Source: Niallia circulans NBRC 13626 (GTDB taxonomy: Bacteria > Bacillota > Bacilli > Bacillales > Cytobacillaceae). Taken from it: 64,000 nucleotides of DNA. Shown here piece after piece: positions 43,621-54,605 of the stretch; the first letter of the stretch is position 1; every line of letters begins with the position of its first letter. The notes under the pieces were generated by a model. The model saw only the letters and a list, made by a program, of their open reading frames with translations, was not told the DNA's origin and searched no databases. The translations under genes and the position numbers were made by a program. The stretch lies in NCBI RefSeq assembly GCF_001591585.1, contig NZ_BCVE01000002.1:334558-398557 (forward strand). Reading direction: 5' to 3'.

Positions 43621-44858
43621 ATGGAAAGTATGGCAAAATTAAAAGTCGAAAATGTTACAAAGATTTTCGGCAAAAACGCAAAAAAAGCAATTCAACTACT
43701 AAATAGTGGTGAATCAAAAAAGGATATCCTCAAAAAAACAGGAGCAACAGTCGGTGTAAACAAGGCTAGTTTTGAAGTGAATCCTGGTGAAATCTTTGTA
43801 ATCATGGGGCTATCCGGTAGTGGTAAATCTACATTAGTACGTATGTTTAATCGTCTGATTGATCCTACAATCGGGAACATTTATATTGATGGCAAAGATA
43901 TCGTAAAAATGTCAAAAGAAGACTTACGTAAAGTTCGCAGAGAAAAAATAAGTATGGTCTTCCAAAAATTCGCTCTACTCCCTCATCGAACAATATTGGA
44001 AAATGCGGAATATGGATTAGAAATTCAAGGGATTGATAAAGCAACAAGAAAAGAACGTGCACTTGAATCACTTAAATTAGTTGGATTATCAGGTTATGAA
44101 TCCCAATATCCAGACCAATTAAGTGGTGGAATGCAGCAAAGGGTCGGTCTTGCTCGCGCTTTAGCAAATGACCCAGATATTCTTCTAATGGATGAAGCAT
44201 TTAGTGCCCTTGATCCTCTTATTCGAAAAGATATGCAGGACGAATTATTAGACTTGCAATCAAATATGGAAAAAACAATTATCTTTATTACACATGACTT
44301 AGATGAAGCACTTCGTATTGGCGATCGTATAGCACTAATGAAAGATGGATCCATTGTTCAAGTTGGAACACCTGAAGAAATATTAATGAATCCATCCAAT
44401 GATTATGTAGAACGATTTGTCGAAGATGTAGATTTATCGAAAGTATTGACTGCCAATCATATAATGAAACGCGCAGAAGCAGTAACGATTGAAAAGGGAC
44501 CTCGTGTCGCATTACAAATGATGAAGAAACTAGGAATTTCAAGCATCTATGTCGTTAATAAGAAAAGAGAATTACTCGGAGCAATCACAGCAGATGATGC
44601 ACGTGCAGCTGCCGAAAAAAATGAAGGCATCGAAAACATTTTACAAAAAGATGTAATTACCGTTACAGGTGACACATTATTAGCTGATCTCTTTGATAAA
44701 GTATCAACTGCAATCATTCCAGTTGCCGTAATAGATGAACAGAATAGATTAAAAGGGATTCTGGTTAGAGGTGCAGTTATTGGAGCCCTTGCTGGTAACA
44801 ACGAACTTATTAATACTCCGCCAACCGAAGAATCAGTATTAGTTGGGGGGAATGAATA

Positions 44859-44859
<1 letters not shown>
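43621..44859 (+). CDS. opuAA: Glycine betaine ABC transporter ATPase OpuAA
   Basis: A 412-residue ATPase that drives high-affinity glycine betaine uptake during osmotic stress. Walker A GLSGSGKST, signature LSGGMQQRVGLARALA, Walker B ILLMDEAFSALDP, and C-terminal tandem CBS domains (about residues 285-400, ANHIMKRAEAV and QKDVITVTGD) that in OpuA sense ionic strength or nucleotide. AGAGGTGA gives the ATG. It overlaps opuAB by one base (TAATG). First gene of opuAA-AB-AC. Confidence 0.95.
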
Positions 44860-46596
<1,737 letters not shown>

Positions 46597-46603
46597 AACC
46601 AAA

Positions 46604-46640
46604 AGACTCATCTGAAATAATTTCAGATGAGTCTCTTTTT
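46604..46640. terminator. Bidirectional terminator between opuAC and floT
   Basis: AGACTCATCTGAAAT and ATTTCAGATGAGTCT are exact complements (46604-46618 and 46620-46634) with a single-base loop core, followed by CTTTTTC and preceded by AAAA. Confidence 0.92.
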
Positions 46641-46642
46641 CT

Positions 46643-48157
46643 TTATTCTGATTTATTACTTAAATTATCGTTTAACTCATTAATACTCTGACGAATATTT
46701 CCTTTGCCTGATAAATTTTCAAGTAACTCTTTTACATCGATTCCAGCAGATGCCTTTAGTGATTCTTGCATTGTTGACATTAAGTTTGTTGCATAGCCTG
46801 TGACTTTATTTGCGCCACCGTTACTGCTATCACTTCCAGTATCTACAACCGTAATCTTATCGATATTAGCTAATGGGCTGGCCACTTGTTTTGCGTATTC
46901 AGGTAACATACCAAGTACCATATCCAAGATTGCCGCTTGACCATATTGTGCATATGCTTCAGCAATTTTGCGTTTTGCTTCTGCTTCGGCCAAACCTTTT
47001 AAGCGGATAATTTCTGCTTCTGTTTCCCCTTTTGCTTTTTCTGCTTCCGCTTTTGCTAAACCATCTACCCGCACTTTTTCTGCTTCCGCTTTTGCTTGTG
47101 ATTCAATACGATATTGGCTTGCATCTGCTTCGGCAATTTCTCGGCGTTTATTCGCTTCAGCAGCCTGTTCCATTGCGTAACGATCGGCATCGGCTTTCTT
47201 TTTAACCTCTGAATCATACTGCTTTTCTCTTCTTAAGATCTCTTTTTCTTCCAACTCAATTTGTTTCTGTCTTTCAATGATCTTAATTTGCATTTCTTGT
47301 TCGGTAACTTCTTGCTTAGATCGAGCACTTTCTAAATCATACGCTTGGTCAGCACGTGCTTTCGCAACATCTTGCTCTCTTCTATAATCAGCAATCTTCA
47401 TTTGGTTTTCTTTTTCTGCTTCGGCAATCTCTGTTGCTCTTTCTAACTCTGCCTTTTTAGCATCTTTATCTGCTTCGGCTTTTTTGATTCTTGTTTCTTT
47501 ATCTGCCTCAGCTGTTGCAATATCTGCATCTCGTTTTACTTGAGCAATTCTTGGTTTACCAAGCGATTCTAAGTATCCGTTTTTATCTCTGACATCTTTA
47601 ATTGTAAAGGATACAATGACTAGACCCATTTTTGCTAAGTCATGCGAAGCAACCCTTTGTACTTCTTGCGAAAATTTATCCCGATTTTTATAAATTTCTT
47701 CGACTGTCATACTACCTAGAATTGAACGTAAATGTCCTTCTAATACTTCTCTTGCTTCGTTTTCACGATCTTGTTTTGATTTTCCTAGAAACTGTTCAGC
47801 TGCAGTGGCAATTTCACCAATAGAACCACCAATTTTAATAATAGCTGTGCCATCTGCCATAACTGGAACGCCTTGTTCTGTATATACTTCCGGTGTAGAA
47901 ACATCTAATTTACTAGATAATAAACTCAGAGGTTCGGATTGCTGGAAAACTGGGAGAATAAATGCCCCTCCCCCTCTAATAATTTTAATTTTATTTCCTG
48001 ATTCATCAACATGAACATTTTTAGAACCTAAATAACTACCTGTTACAATTAATGCTTCATCCGGTCCTGCAGTTTTATATTTCGCCATAAAAATACTAAT
48101 AAGTGCGATTAATAAAAATGCTACAATTCCTATTACAATATAAATCTCAATGGCCAT
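46643..48157 (-). CDS. floT: Flotillin-like protein FloT
   Basis: A 504-residue membrane-raft scaffold. N-terminal helix EIYIVIGIVAFLLIALISIF anchors it; the SPHF/PHB domain spans about residues 30-180 and is followed by a long EA-rich coiled coil (about 195-430, repeated EAEKE/KAEAEK patterns) and a C-terminal flotillin tail. Flotillins organise detergent-resistant membrane domains and help sporulation and biofilm kinases. AAAGGAGG precedes the ATG. Second gene of yuaF-floT (27-base gap) behind a SigW promoter. The B. subtilis third gene yuaI is not present. Confidence 0.94.
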   Translation of the reverse strand: MAIEIYIVIGIVAFLLIALISIFMAKYKTAGPDEALIVTGSYLGSKNVHVDESGNKIKIIRGGGAFILPVFQQSEPLSLLSSKLDVSTPEVYTEQGVPVMADGTAIIKIGGSIGEIATAAEQFLGKSKQDRENEAREVLEGHLRSILGSMTVEEIYKNRDKFSQEVQRVASHDLAKMGLVIVSFTIKDVRDKNGYLESLGKPRIAQVKRDADIATAEADKETRIKKAEADKDAKKAELERATEIAEAEKENQMKIADYRREQDVAKARADQAYDLESARSKQEVTEQEMQIKIIERQKQIELEEKEILRREKQYDSEVKKKADADRYAMEQAAEANKRREIAEADASQYRIESQAKAEAEKVRVDGLAKAEAEKAKGETEAEIIRLKGLAEAEAKRKIAEAYAQYGQAAILDMVLGMLPEYAKQVASPLANIDKITVVDTGSDSSNGGANKVTGYATNLMSTMQESLKASAGIDVKELLENLSGKGNIRQSINELNDNLSNKSE

Positions 48158-48184
48158 TTATTTTTCCTCCTTTTGTTTGCTTTT

Positions 48185-48709
48185 CTATATGCCATCCTTG
48201 CGAACAACATAAGCAACATTTTCTTTAATCTCTACTACAACCGTTTCTTCACCAAAGCCAATTTCTTCATTATAAAAGCTAGCTGCCGTTTTTGAGATAT
48301 TTCCACTGATGCTTTCGATCAATATTTCTCCATAACCGTCCTTCGGAATTGTTGTAATAACTTTACCAATTCTTCCCTTAAGTGATTCATCGCTATAAAC
48401 TAATGATTCTTCTGCATTGGCAAGAGGAATAAAAACAAAAAGGTGTAAACAGCTGGAAATAATAAGTGCGATTATTGCTGAAATGGAAAGAATAATGATG
48501 CTATTGATAGTAGAATACTTCTCCATAAGATAACCACTTGCTGATAATATCGTAAAAAAAGCAAGGATTAAAGTAGGATTAAATATACCAACATCTCCAC
48601 CAAATAAGTCTGAAAGTAATAAGGTTAATATGACACATATTCCCGAACCAATTAAAACAGTTAAATAAATGGACGGAAGATCAAAGCCGAATAATTCCAT
48701 ATACATCAT
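48185..48709 (-). CDS. yuaF: NfeD-like protein YuaF
   Basis: A 174-residue NfeD protein: four membrane segments in the first 110 residues and a C-terminal OB-fold-like domain (about 115-174; LKGRIGKVITTIPKDGYGE). NfeD proteins accompany flotillins and shape the same membrane domains. Three ATGs cluster at the start (48709, 48706, 48700), and I keep the first. It is the first gene after the SigW promoter. Confidence 0.9.
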   Translation of the reverse strand: MMYMELFGFDLPSIYLTVLIGSGICVILTLLLSDLFGGDVGIFNPTLILAFFTILSASGYLMEKYSTINSIIILSISAIIALIISSCLHLFVFIPLANAEESLVYSDESLKGRIGKVITTIPKDGYGEILIESISGNISKTAASFYNEEIGFGEETVVVEIKENVAYVVRKDGI

Positions 48710-48783
48710 TCACTTTCTAAAAATTTAATTTTGCTATGTATTCACTAAAATCAGACCCCCTTCATTTTAGTACTTACCATACT

Positions 48784-48809
48784 TACGACTTAAACGAAGA
48801 AAGGTTTCA
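48784..48809 (-). promoter_or_regulatory. SigW promoter of yuaF-floT
   Basis: On the minus strand TGAAAC (48804-48809), exactly 16 bases, CGTA (48784-48787): the complete SigW consensus TGAAAC-N16-CGTA as I recall it. In B. subtilis yuaF-floT is a known SigW target, so the assignment is strong. Confidence 0.93.
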
Positions 48810-49060
48810 GGAATTTTTAGAAAAACATCTAATTTATCCTTATATTGTATGAACTGACATACAGAAATAAATACCTAATACCCCTATTTAGCTCCAGCTT
48901 AATAAATATGCCAAAATATCAATCTTCCATTAATATTTCGTCATCTTTAAGAATTTGTTTCATATGTTAATTTAAGGGGAATTTTATCTATACCTACTAA
49001 ATATTTTCTATATACCATTGTTACCATTTGAGCAATAAAACTTAATGAAAAGGTGATATT

Positions 49061-49393
49061 GTGGAGAAGCATATGAAACGTACAGATAAACATGAGGAAA
49101 ATGGAAAAAAAAATAATATTGGTAAAAAAGTGATGTATTTTTTAGGCTCTATCTTACTGCTTACCACAATTTTTGGAGGCTATATATTTTCAGATAGATA
49201 TTTTGCTAGTGAGCCGAAAACAGGAACAGAAGAATATGGGGACAAAGTAGTCATTACCTTGCCAAACGGGAAAAAAGTGTTTACTTATGAAAATTTAATT
49301 GTAGAAGAAGATGGCAAACTTCTGTATAAAGGAGAACGTAATACAATCGATTTATCAGGAGGAGTGGTTGTCTATGAAAATTGGGAGGACTAA
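49061..49393 (+). CDS. Hypothetical single-pass membrane protein (110 aa)
   Basis: A 110-residue protein starting from GTG with AAAGGTGA 6 bases upstream; a cytoplasmic basic head (about residues 1-24), one membrane helix (VMYFLGSILLLTTIFGGYIF, 25-44), and an acidic extracytoplasmic domain (about 50-110) with a DUF-like beta pattern ending GGVVVYENWED. An ATG at 49073 is an alternative with its own GGAG. A terminator follows. I do not recognise the family. It may be a small envelope protein. Confidence 0.65.
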   Translation: MEKHMKRTDKHEENGKKNNIGKKVMYFLGSILLLTTIFGGYIFSDRYFASEPKTGTEEYGDKVVITLPNGKKVFTYENLIVEEDGKLLYKGERNTIDLSGGVVVYENWED

Positions 49394-49450
49394 TCAAACT
49401 TATTTTGATATAAAGTCAGCAATTGCTGCCTTATTGCAGATAGTACTAAA

Positions 49451-49490
49451 AAGCTGCCAAAAAACTGATAAATATTTTGGCAGCTTCTTT
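49451..49490 (+). terminator. Terminator after the 110-aa membrane protein gene
   Basis: AAGCTGCCAAAA (49451-49462) pairs with TTTTGGCAGCTT (49475-49486), 12 bp, followed by CTTTATA. Confidence 0.85.
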
Positions 49491-49666
49491 ATATATGTAT
49501 CCAGACTGTAGGAAAATTGCTGTATATTGGAAACTGAAGTTGAGTAAAGGATATTTATTTAAACTTTTTGAATCAAGGTGGTGCTCTGTGCTAAGCAACA
49601 CATGAAAATGCAATTCTACTTCTCCAATATCTTTTTGTCTCCAAACCTCTTCTTACGAATTATAGG

Positions 49667-50440
49667 TTAAAGGAGGCTTATTTTTTGTAATCCGTAAGCT
49701 AGTCCTCCATCATCTACATGCTTTGTAATAAATTTTGCATATGGCTTAATATCTTCATGAGCATTCCCCATAGCTATTCCCATTCCTACATACGAAAGCA
49801 TTTCTTTGTCGTTTAATCCATCTCCAAATGCTACTGCTTCCTTTGGATCGATATTTAAAATGTTTAAAATTTGTGCAATCCCAGCTGCTTTAGATCCACC
49901 TGTTGGAATAACATCCATGGATAAAGGATGCCAACGAACAAAATGTATATTAGAAAACGCTTCTTCATATACCTTTTCTTCGCTTTCCTCACAAAAAAGT
50001 AAGCATTGATAAATATCGGCTTCCTTCCAAAAATCTTGTCGATAAGAAGGTACCTTTAATTTTAATGATTGGAAGGATTCAATAATATGTGCATGCTCTT
50101 TATGATTAGCACAACCTTCCTTACTCCCTTGAAAAACGATAGGATGATTATTTTTTAAGGCAGTATTTTCTAGCAATTCTAGGGTATTCATCGGGATTGG
50201 TTTTTTATATACTTCCTTTTTGCCATGGACAACATATGACCCATTAAAAGAAATATATGACGATAAACCAAGCTCATCTAAAATATGGGAAAAGAAATAA
50301 GGTGCTCTTCCAGTTGCTAAAACAATTGGGATATTCCGCTTCTTTAATTCCTTAATCGCTGCTTTCGCGTCATTAGGAATTTGTTTCTCTTCATTTACTA
50401 ATGTACCATCAATATCAATAAATACAATTTTATATGTCAA
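49667..50440 (-). CDS. Cof-type HAD-superfamily phosphatase (YkrA-like)
   Basis: A 257-residue HAD hydrolase. DIDGTLVNEE is motif I with catalytic Asp pair, ATGRAPYF gives motif II, and AFGDGLNDKEML motif IV. The large C2b cap between about residues 80 and 190 identifies the Cof/IIB type acting on small phosphorylated sugars or cofactors. Length equals B. subtilis YkrA. The start is TTG with AAAGGAG 8 bases upstream. It lies 16 bases after the stop of the YlmA-like ATPase gene, so it is probably cotranscribed with it. Confidence 0.85.
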   Translation of the reverse strand: MTYKIVFIDIDGTLVNEEKQIPNDAKAAIKELKKRNIPIVLATGRAPYFFSHILDELGLSSYISFNGSYVVHGKKEVYKKPIPMNTLELLENTALKNNHPIVFQGSKEGCANHKEHAHIIESFQSLKLKVPSYRQDFWKEADIYQCLLFCEESEEKVYEEAFSNIHFVRWHPLSMDVIPTGGSKAAGIAQILNILNIDPKEAVAFGDGLNDKEMLSYVGMGIAMGNAHEDIKPYAKFITKHVDDGGLAYGLQKISLL

Positions 50441-50456
50441 AATTCTTTCTCCTTTA

Positions 50457-51245
50457 TTATTTCTTTATTAATGAGCTGCTTCTAGCCAATAGTGGTCTTT
50501 GATTATTCCAAATGACTTCTACCGGTAACGAAAAAAAGCTGCTCATATTCTTGCTGGTTAATACTTCCTTTGTATATCCTGAGATAAATTCCTCTCCCTT
50601 TTTCAACAGAAAAGTATGGGAAAACACTGGTAATATTTCCTCCACATGATGCGTAACGTAAATGATGCTGCTATTTTCAGATACCAAACTAGTAATGGTA
50701 TCTAATAATTGTTCTCTTGCTAAAAAATCTAAGCCGGTAGCTGGTTCATCTAAAATAATTAGTTCAGGATTTACCATTAACGCTCTTCCAATTAGTACTC
50801 TTTGTCTCTCTCCTTGTGATAAACTACTATATGGTCTATCTGCATAATCCAAGCAGCCTAGCTTCTCCATTATTTCAATTGCCTTGTTTCTAATTTCCGC
50901 TGTTGGTGACTCATATAATCCAATCGAAGCATATGCGCCGCTAAGTACAATTTCAAATGCGCTATCTGATGCATATAAATTTTGTTGTAGCCGGTTGGAT
51001 ACTAGTCCAATATTCCGCCTTAGCGCTCCTCCTAACTCTGACTTCCCAAATACTTTCCCTAATACTTCCATCTTTCCAACAGTCGGATGATAATACGCAC
51101 AAATCATATTTAACAAAGCTGTCTTTCCGGCCCCATTTAGACCATACAGAATCCAATTTTCTCCTTTTTCAATCTCCCAATTAATATTTTTCAAAATCCA
51201 CTGACCATTTCTTTTTAAGCCAACCTCTTCTAATTTAACAATCAT
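50457..51245 (-). CDS. ABC-type ATPase without permease (YlmA-like)
   Basis: A 262-residue soluble ATPase: Walker A GLNGAGKTALL, signature SLSQGERQRVLIGRAL, Walker B LIILDEPATGLDF, and His in THHVEEIL. I start at the ATG at 51245, with AGGGGGA upstream; an upstream frame to 51356 would add 37 unconserved residues. It resembles B. subtilis YlmA (264 residues) in size and in having no permease partner nearby. Possible roles are as ATPase of an unlinked transporter or a non-transport ABC protein. The HAD gene follows closely. Confidence 0.8.
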   Translation of the reverse strand: MIVKLEEVGLKRNGQWILKNINWEIEKGENWILYGLNGAGKTALLNMICAYYHPTVGKMEVLGKVFGKSELGGALRRNIGLVSNRLQQNLYASDSAFEIVLSGAYASIGLYESPTAEIRNKAIEIMEKLGCLDYADRPYSSLSQGERQRVLIGRALMVNPELIILDEPATGLDFLAREQLLDTITSLVSENSSIIYVTHHVEEILPVFSHTFLLKKGEEFISGYTKEVLTSKNMSSFFSLPVEVIWNNQRPLLARSSSLIKK

Positions 51246-51363
51246 GCCAATCCCCCTATCTTCTCTACATTTTACTAAAAATTCATATAATTTGTACAGA
51301 ATGAGGAACCAAGAACATTCGTATTTATCATTGCTCATTTTAGCAAACAAGTCCAAATAATAA

Positions 51364-51442
51364 AAAGACTTGACCTTTCTTTCATGGAATCATTCAAAAT
51401 ACCTTGATGTATGATTCCATTATGATTAAGGGTCAAATCTTT
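51364..51442 (-). terminator. Nested long hairpin upstream of the ylmA-like gene
   Basis: AAAGACTTGACC (51364-51375) with GGTCAAATCTTT (51431-51442), one G-T pair, and inside it ATGGAATCAT (51384-51393) with ATGATTCCAT (51411-51420). On the minus strand TTTTTATTATTT follows. It lies between a second HPr gene with its own terminator and the ylmA-like gene, so it might end a separate small transcript. Confidence 0.6.
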
Positions 51443-51533
51443 ATGTTTACGTTCATAAAATTAATGATCTCATATCCATTCACTGCTGAATATGTAACCG
51501 CTTTAATTTAATAATAAAAAATAAATGGAGAGA

Positions 51534-51553
51534 GACCCTCATAAAAGAGGGTC
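51534..51553 (-). terminator. Terminator of the second HPr gene
   Basis: GACCCTC (51534-51540) pairs with GAGGGTC (51547-51553), 6-base loop, immediately after the HPr stop; the T-rich stretch follows a few bases later on the minus strand. Confidence 0.65.
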
Positions 51554-51565
51554 ATGGGTAAAAAA

Positions 51566-51832
51566 TTAACCAACTAATCCTTCTTTTTTAAGGACAGCTT
51601 CTACACCATCAACTGCTTCTACTTCATCTTCACCAGTTGCAGAAATAGTAATTTCTCCACCTTTAGGTACACCTAATGACATTACGCCCATGATAGACTT
51701 TAAGTTCACAGATTTCCCTTTGAAAGAGATTTGCATATCTGATTTGAACTTGCTAGCAGTGCTAACTAATAATGTTGCTGGTCTTGCATGAATACCAGTT
51801 TCATCAATTACTGTAAATGTTTTTTCGCTCAT
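51566..51832 (-). CDS. Second HPr-like phosphocarrier protein (His15 and Ser46 intact)
   Basis: An 88-residue HPr paralogue. His15 is present in [12 protein letters not shown] and Ser46 in [12 protein letters not shown], so it is not a Crh protein, which lacks His15 (Gln in B. subtilis). It can therefore both accept phosphate from enzyme I and be a target of HPr kinase. It differs from the ptsH-encoded copy at about 30 positions, mostly outside these motifs. GGAGG precedes the ATG, and it is a single-gene transcript with its own terminator. Two full HPr proteins in one window suggest divided roles or a recent duplication. Confidence 0.9.
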   Translation of the reverse strand: MSEKTFTVIDETGIHARPATLLVSTASKFKSDMQISFKGKSVNLKSIMGVMSLGVPKGGEITISATGEDEVEAVDGVEAVLKKEGLVG

Positions 51833-51985
51833 TGTTATACCTCCAAAGAAAAAATTGTCTTACCCTACTATTTTAGCTGATTTTAGGACTTAATACTAAC
51901 TTTTTTTTCATCTTTTTCTGTTTTGAGCTTTCTAGTTGTGTATCTCTCAATATTTTACATTTATTAGACAAACTTTTCTACCGTA

Positions 51986-52711
51986 TTAGCCTCTGCTTTT
52001 TTTTACACTTTTTATGAATTCTATAAAAATCTGATTCATTTTATCATTAGTTGACGCCATTGATTCTGGATGCCATTGAATCCCTAGTAAAAAGTTAGGA
52101 TAACTCTTATGCTCAACAGCTTCTATAACTCCATCACTACTAGTGGCAACTATTTCTAAGCCGGCTGCTAAGCAATCAATAGCTTGATGATGAAGACTAT
52201 TTACTCTAGTTCTTGTTTCTCCAATTATATTGGCTAACTTACTTTTTTCTTTAATAGAAACAAAATGGGTGTCTAAACTTCGGCTCACAGATTGAGTGTG
52301 TTTAATACTATCTTTCATTTGCGAAGAAATATCTTGTATTAATGTTCCTCCTAACGCAACATTTAAAATTTGAATGCCTCTACAAATCGCAAGTATTGGT
52401 TTATTCGTTTCCATCGCTCTTTTAATTATTTGTATTTCCACTTTATCACGCAAAAGAATGGTGTCTCCAATATTTTGATGTGGATCTTCTCCAAATAAAC
52501 TCGGATCTACATCTTCTCCCCCACTCAAAATCACAGCATCACAAAGATCCACCATTTCTCTTGCCAGGTCCTCCTCTACAAACGGCAAGATAACTGGCAA
52601 TCCTCCATTGGCTGCAACGGATTTTTGATAATCATGATGCACATATGTGCCTTCCATAAATTTATTTTTAAATACGTATGCACCTGTTATCCCTATTACC
52701 GGTTTACTCAA
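51986..52711 (-). CDS. Class I glutamine amidotransferase-like hydrolase (PuuD-like)
   Basis: A 241-residue hydrolase of the gamma-glutamyl-GABA hydrolase family: nucleophile Cys in AICRGIQILN, catalytic His in IQWHPE with Glu following, and N-terminal VIGITGAYVF. These enzymes cleave gamma-glutamyl amides such as gamma-glutamyl-gamma-aminobutyrate. I start at TTG 52711 (LSKPVIGITG), with GGAG just upstream; the longer frame begins with a hydrophobic, unconserved stretch. No polyamine-degradation partner is adjacent. The oxidase gene at 60589 is too far to imply a pathway. Confidence 0.82.
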   Translation of the reverse strand: MSKPVIGITGAYVFKNKFMEGTYVHHDYQKSVAANGGLPVILPFVEEDLAREMVDLCDAVILSGGEDVDPSLFGEDPHQNIGDTILLRDKVEIQIIKRAMETNKPILAICRGIQILNVALGGTLIQDISSQMKDSIKHTQSVSRSLDTHFVSIKEKSKLANIIGETRTRVNSLHHQAIDCLAAGLEIVATSSDGVIEAVEHKSYPNFLLGIQWHPESMASTNDKMNQIFIEFIKSVKKSRG

Positions 52712-52811
52712 CGCTCTCCATCCCCTGACACTATTTAGTTTTTTCAATATTAACAATATTAAAAAGGAAATAAAAGAGCTTGTCAATAAACTTTCTATAA
52801 ATAGAAGCAGA

Positions 52812-52858
52812 AAAAACAGCTAAATAACCATCATCTATCTACCGTTTTAGCTGTTTTT
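52812..52858. terminator. Terminator of the 5'-nucleotidase gene
   Basis: AAAAACAGCTAAA (52812-52824) pairs with TTTAGCTGTTTTT (52846-52858), 13 bp with 21-base loop. T-tracts in both directions. Confidence 0.82.
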
Positions 52859-52900
52859 ATCTTTTATGCTATTGTTATAAGTGTAAATACTATCTTCCTC

Positions 52901-54457
52901 TTACCAAATGACTTTCCAATTATGATTACAAGTCGCAGGTACGATCTTTCTCTCCATAATATAATTAGCTATTAATTCAGAAGCGTCAAGTTGAATTTCA
53001 CGGATAACAGGCTTATTTTTGAACATAAAGAAATCCCCGCCGCCTCCTGCTCGATAATTATTCATCACTACTTCATATAAAGCTTCCTCGTCTATTGGCG
53101 CCCCCTCAAAATCTAACTGAACAACTCTCTGTCCAATTGGCTTAGTTAGATTGAGTGTGTATTCAATTCCTTCCCACATATCGTAGTTGTAATGCTGGGG
53201 CTTAGGGTAAACAAACGAAGGGTTGACAATCGGCTCTCCTTCGTCATTTAAAGCAAAGTATTTTGCACTATGTTCGAGCGCGTGACGAATATCCTTTCCA
53301 GATAGCAAAAGTACTTTAAATGTATTAGGATAAATATAATTGGATACAATATCTCTCATTGTTACATTTGGCTTAAATCCCGGTGATTCGTTATTAAAAA
53401 GTGCAGTATTACTGATTTTCACTTGCGCTGCATCCATTTGCACTTTATTAATAAATTCGATAAGCGGGTTGTCCTTTAAGCGGATTTGCATCGGATCTTT
53501 TACTAACATTTCCCCATCGATACGGCCAATAGGTGTATCTAACCATTCTTGTGTCCTCTCTTCATATTCCTTTAGTAATAATAGAATATCCTCCTCAGCT
53601 TCCACTTCAGCAACAGATAATAGTTCAGAACTTTTCTCGATTACTTCGCCTTTATCATCTAGTATTAATGTTATTTTTCCTACATACTTTCCATTATTGC
53701 TTGGTTGAATAATTTCTGTTCCATTGATATTACCGGTTAATTCTCTATGTTGATGACCTGTTAAAAGTACATCTACCCCGTCAATCTGTTTACAAATGGT
53801 ATATCCTTGATTCTCTCTAGTCAATACTTCTGATGGTTCACCAGTCTCAGGATCTCTTTCAAATCCTCCATGATAAGAGATAACAAGAACATCCGGCTGC
53901 TCTTCCTTCTTAATCAGCTCTACCCATTCTTTTGCACTGTCAAATGCATCATTAAATTGCAGTCCTTCAATATTCTGAGGATTTTCCCAATTGGGAATGT
54001 AATCGGTTGTTATCCCTAGAATAGCAATTTTAAAACCATTTATTTTTTTAATTACATAAGGACTACCTAAAAATGGAGTTTTTGTTTTTACATCGACAAT
54101 ATTTGCACATAGCCAAGGGAATCTCGATTCCTTCACTGCCGATTTTAAAATATCTAACCCATAATTAAATTCATGATTGCCAATTACAGCCGCATCATAC
54201 TTTAATTCATTTAATATCGTTATCATTGGATTTTTTTTATCTGCTAAAAAATTCACATAATGATAGGTTAACGGTGTGCCCTGTATTAAATCACCATTGT
54301 CAATAACAATGGTATGCTCGTTCTTGGTTCTTTCATTTCTAATTATAGAAGCAATTTTACCAAGACCAACATCTGCCGGGGTATTATTTCCATAATTCAA
54401 TGGAAAAACATTTCCATGTATATCACTTGTTAATAATATAGTTACTTCTGTATTCAA
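52901..54457 (-). CDS. Cytoplasmic metallophosphoesterase of the 5'-nucleotidase family (YunD-like)
   Basis: A 518-residue enzyme with an N-terminal metallophosphatase domain (LTSDIHGNV, IDNGDLIQGTP, IGNHEFNYG, YHGGFERD, LTGHQHRE; all five metal-site motifs) and a C-terminal 5_nucleotid_C domain (about 320-500, with NTALFNNES and AGGGGDFF). This fold hydrolyses nucleotides or related phosphate esters. Unusually for the family there is no signal peptide and no cell-wall anchor, so it would act in the cytoplasm, as does B. subtilis YunD. The start is TTG with GGAG 8 bases upstream. Exact substrate (UMP, UDP-sugar, 2',3'-cyclic nucleotide) cannot be read. Confidence 0.85.
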   Translation of the reverse strand: MNTEVTILLTSDIHGNVFPLNYGNNTPADVGLGKIASIIRNERTKNEHTIVIDNGDLIQGTPLTYHYVNFLADKKNPMITILNELKYDAAVIGNHEFNYGLDILKSAVKESRFPWLCANIVDVKTKTPFLGSPYVIKKINGFKIAILGITTDYIPNWENPQNIEGLQFNDAFDSAKEWVELIKKEEQPDVLVISYHGGFERDPETGEPSEVLTRENQGYTICKQIDGVDVLLTGHQHRELTGNINGTEIIQPSNNGKYVGKITLILDDKGEVIEKSSELLSVAEVEAEEDILLLLKEYEERTQEWLDTPIGRIDGEMLVKDPMQIRLKDNPLIEFINKVQMDAAQVKISNTALFNNESPGFKPNVTMRDIVSNYIYPNTFKVLLLSGKDIRHALEHSAKYFALNDEGEPIVNPSFVYPKPQHYNYDMWEGIEYTLNLTKPIGQRVVQLDFEGAPIDEEALYEVVMNNYRAGGGGDFFMFKNKPVIREIQLDASELIANYIMERKIVPATCNHNWKVIW

Positions 54458-54605
54458 GATTTCATCTCCAGTATCTAAATTTCCAATTCCTCTGAATAAA
54501 GTAGTATAATCAAGCTTCTTTTTATTCCTCTATTAAGCAAGTTCATTATAACAAGTTCATTCTTCCTTAACTACCTATAATTTCTTTTCTTTCTCCTCTA
54601 ACCCT
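54458..54605. other. Intergenic region before the phnE remnant
   Basis: No gene seen; includes the TTG start region of the 5'-nucleotidase gene and no recognisable promoter for the phnE remnant. Confidence 0.4.

Noticed and set aside
49311..49511. Plus-strand frame of 66 codons overlapping the 110-aa membrane protein gene
   Set aside because: Out of frame with the real gene, runs through the terminator, no ribosome binding site.
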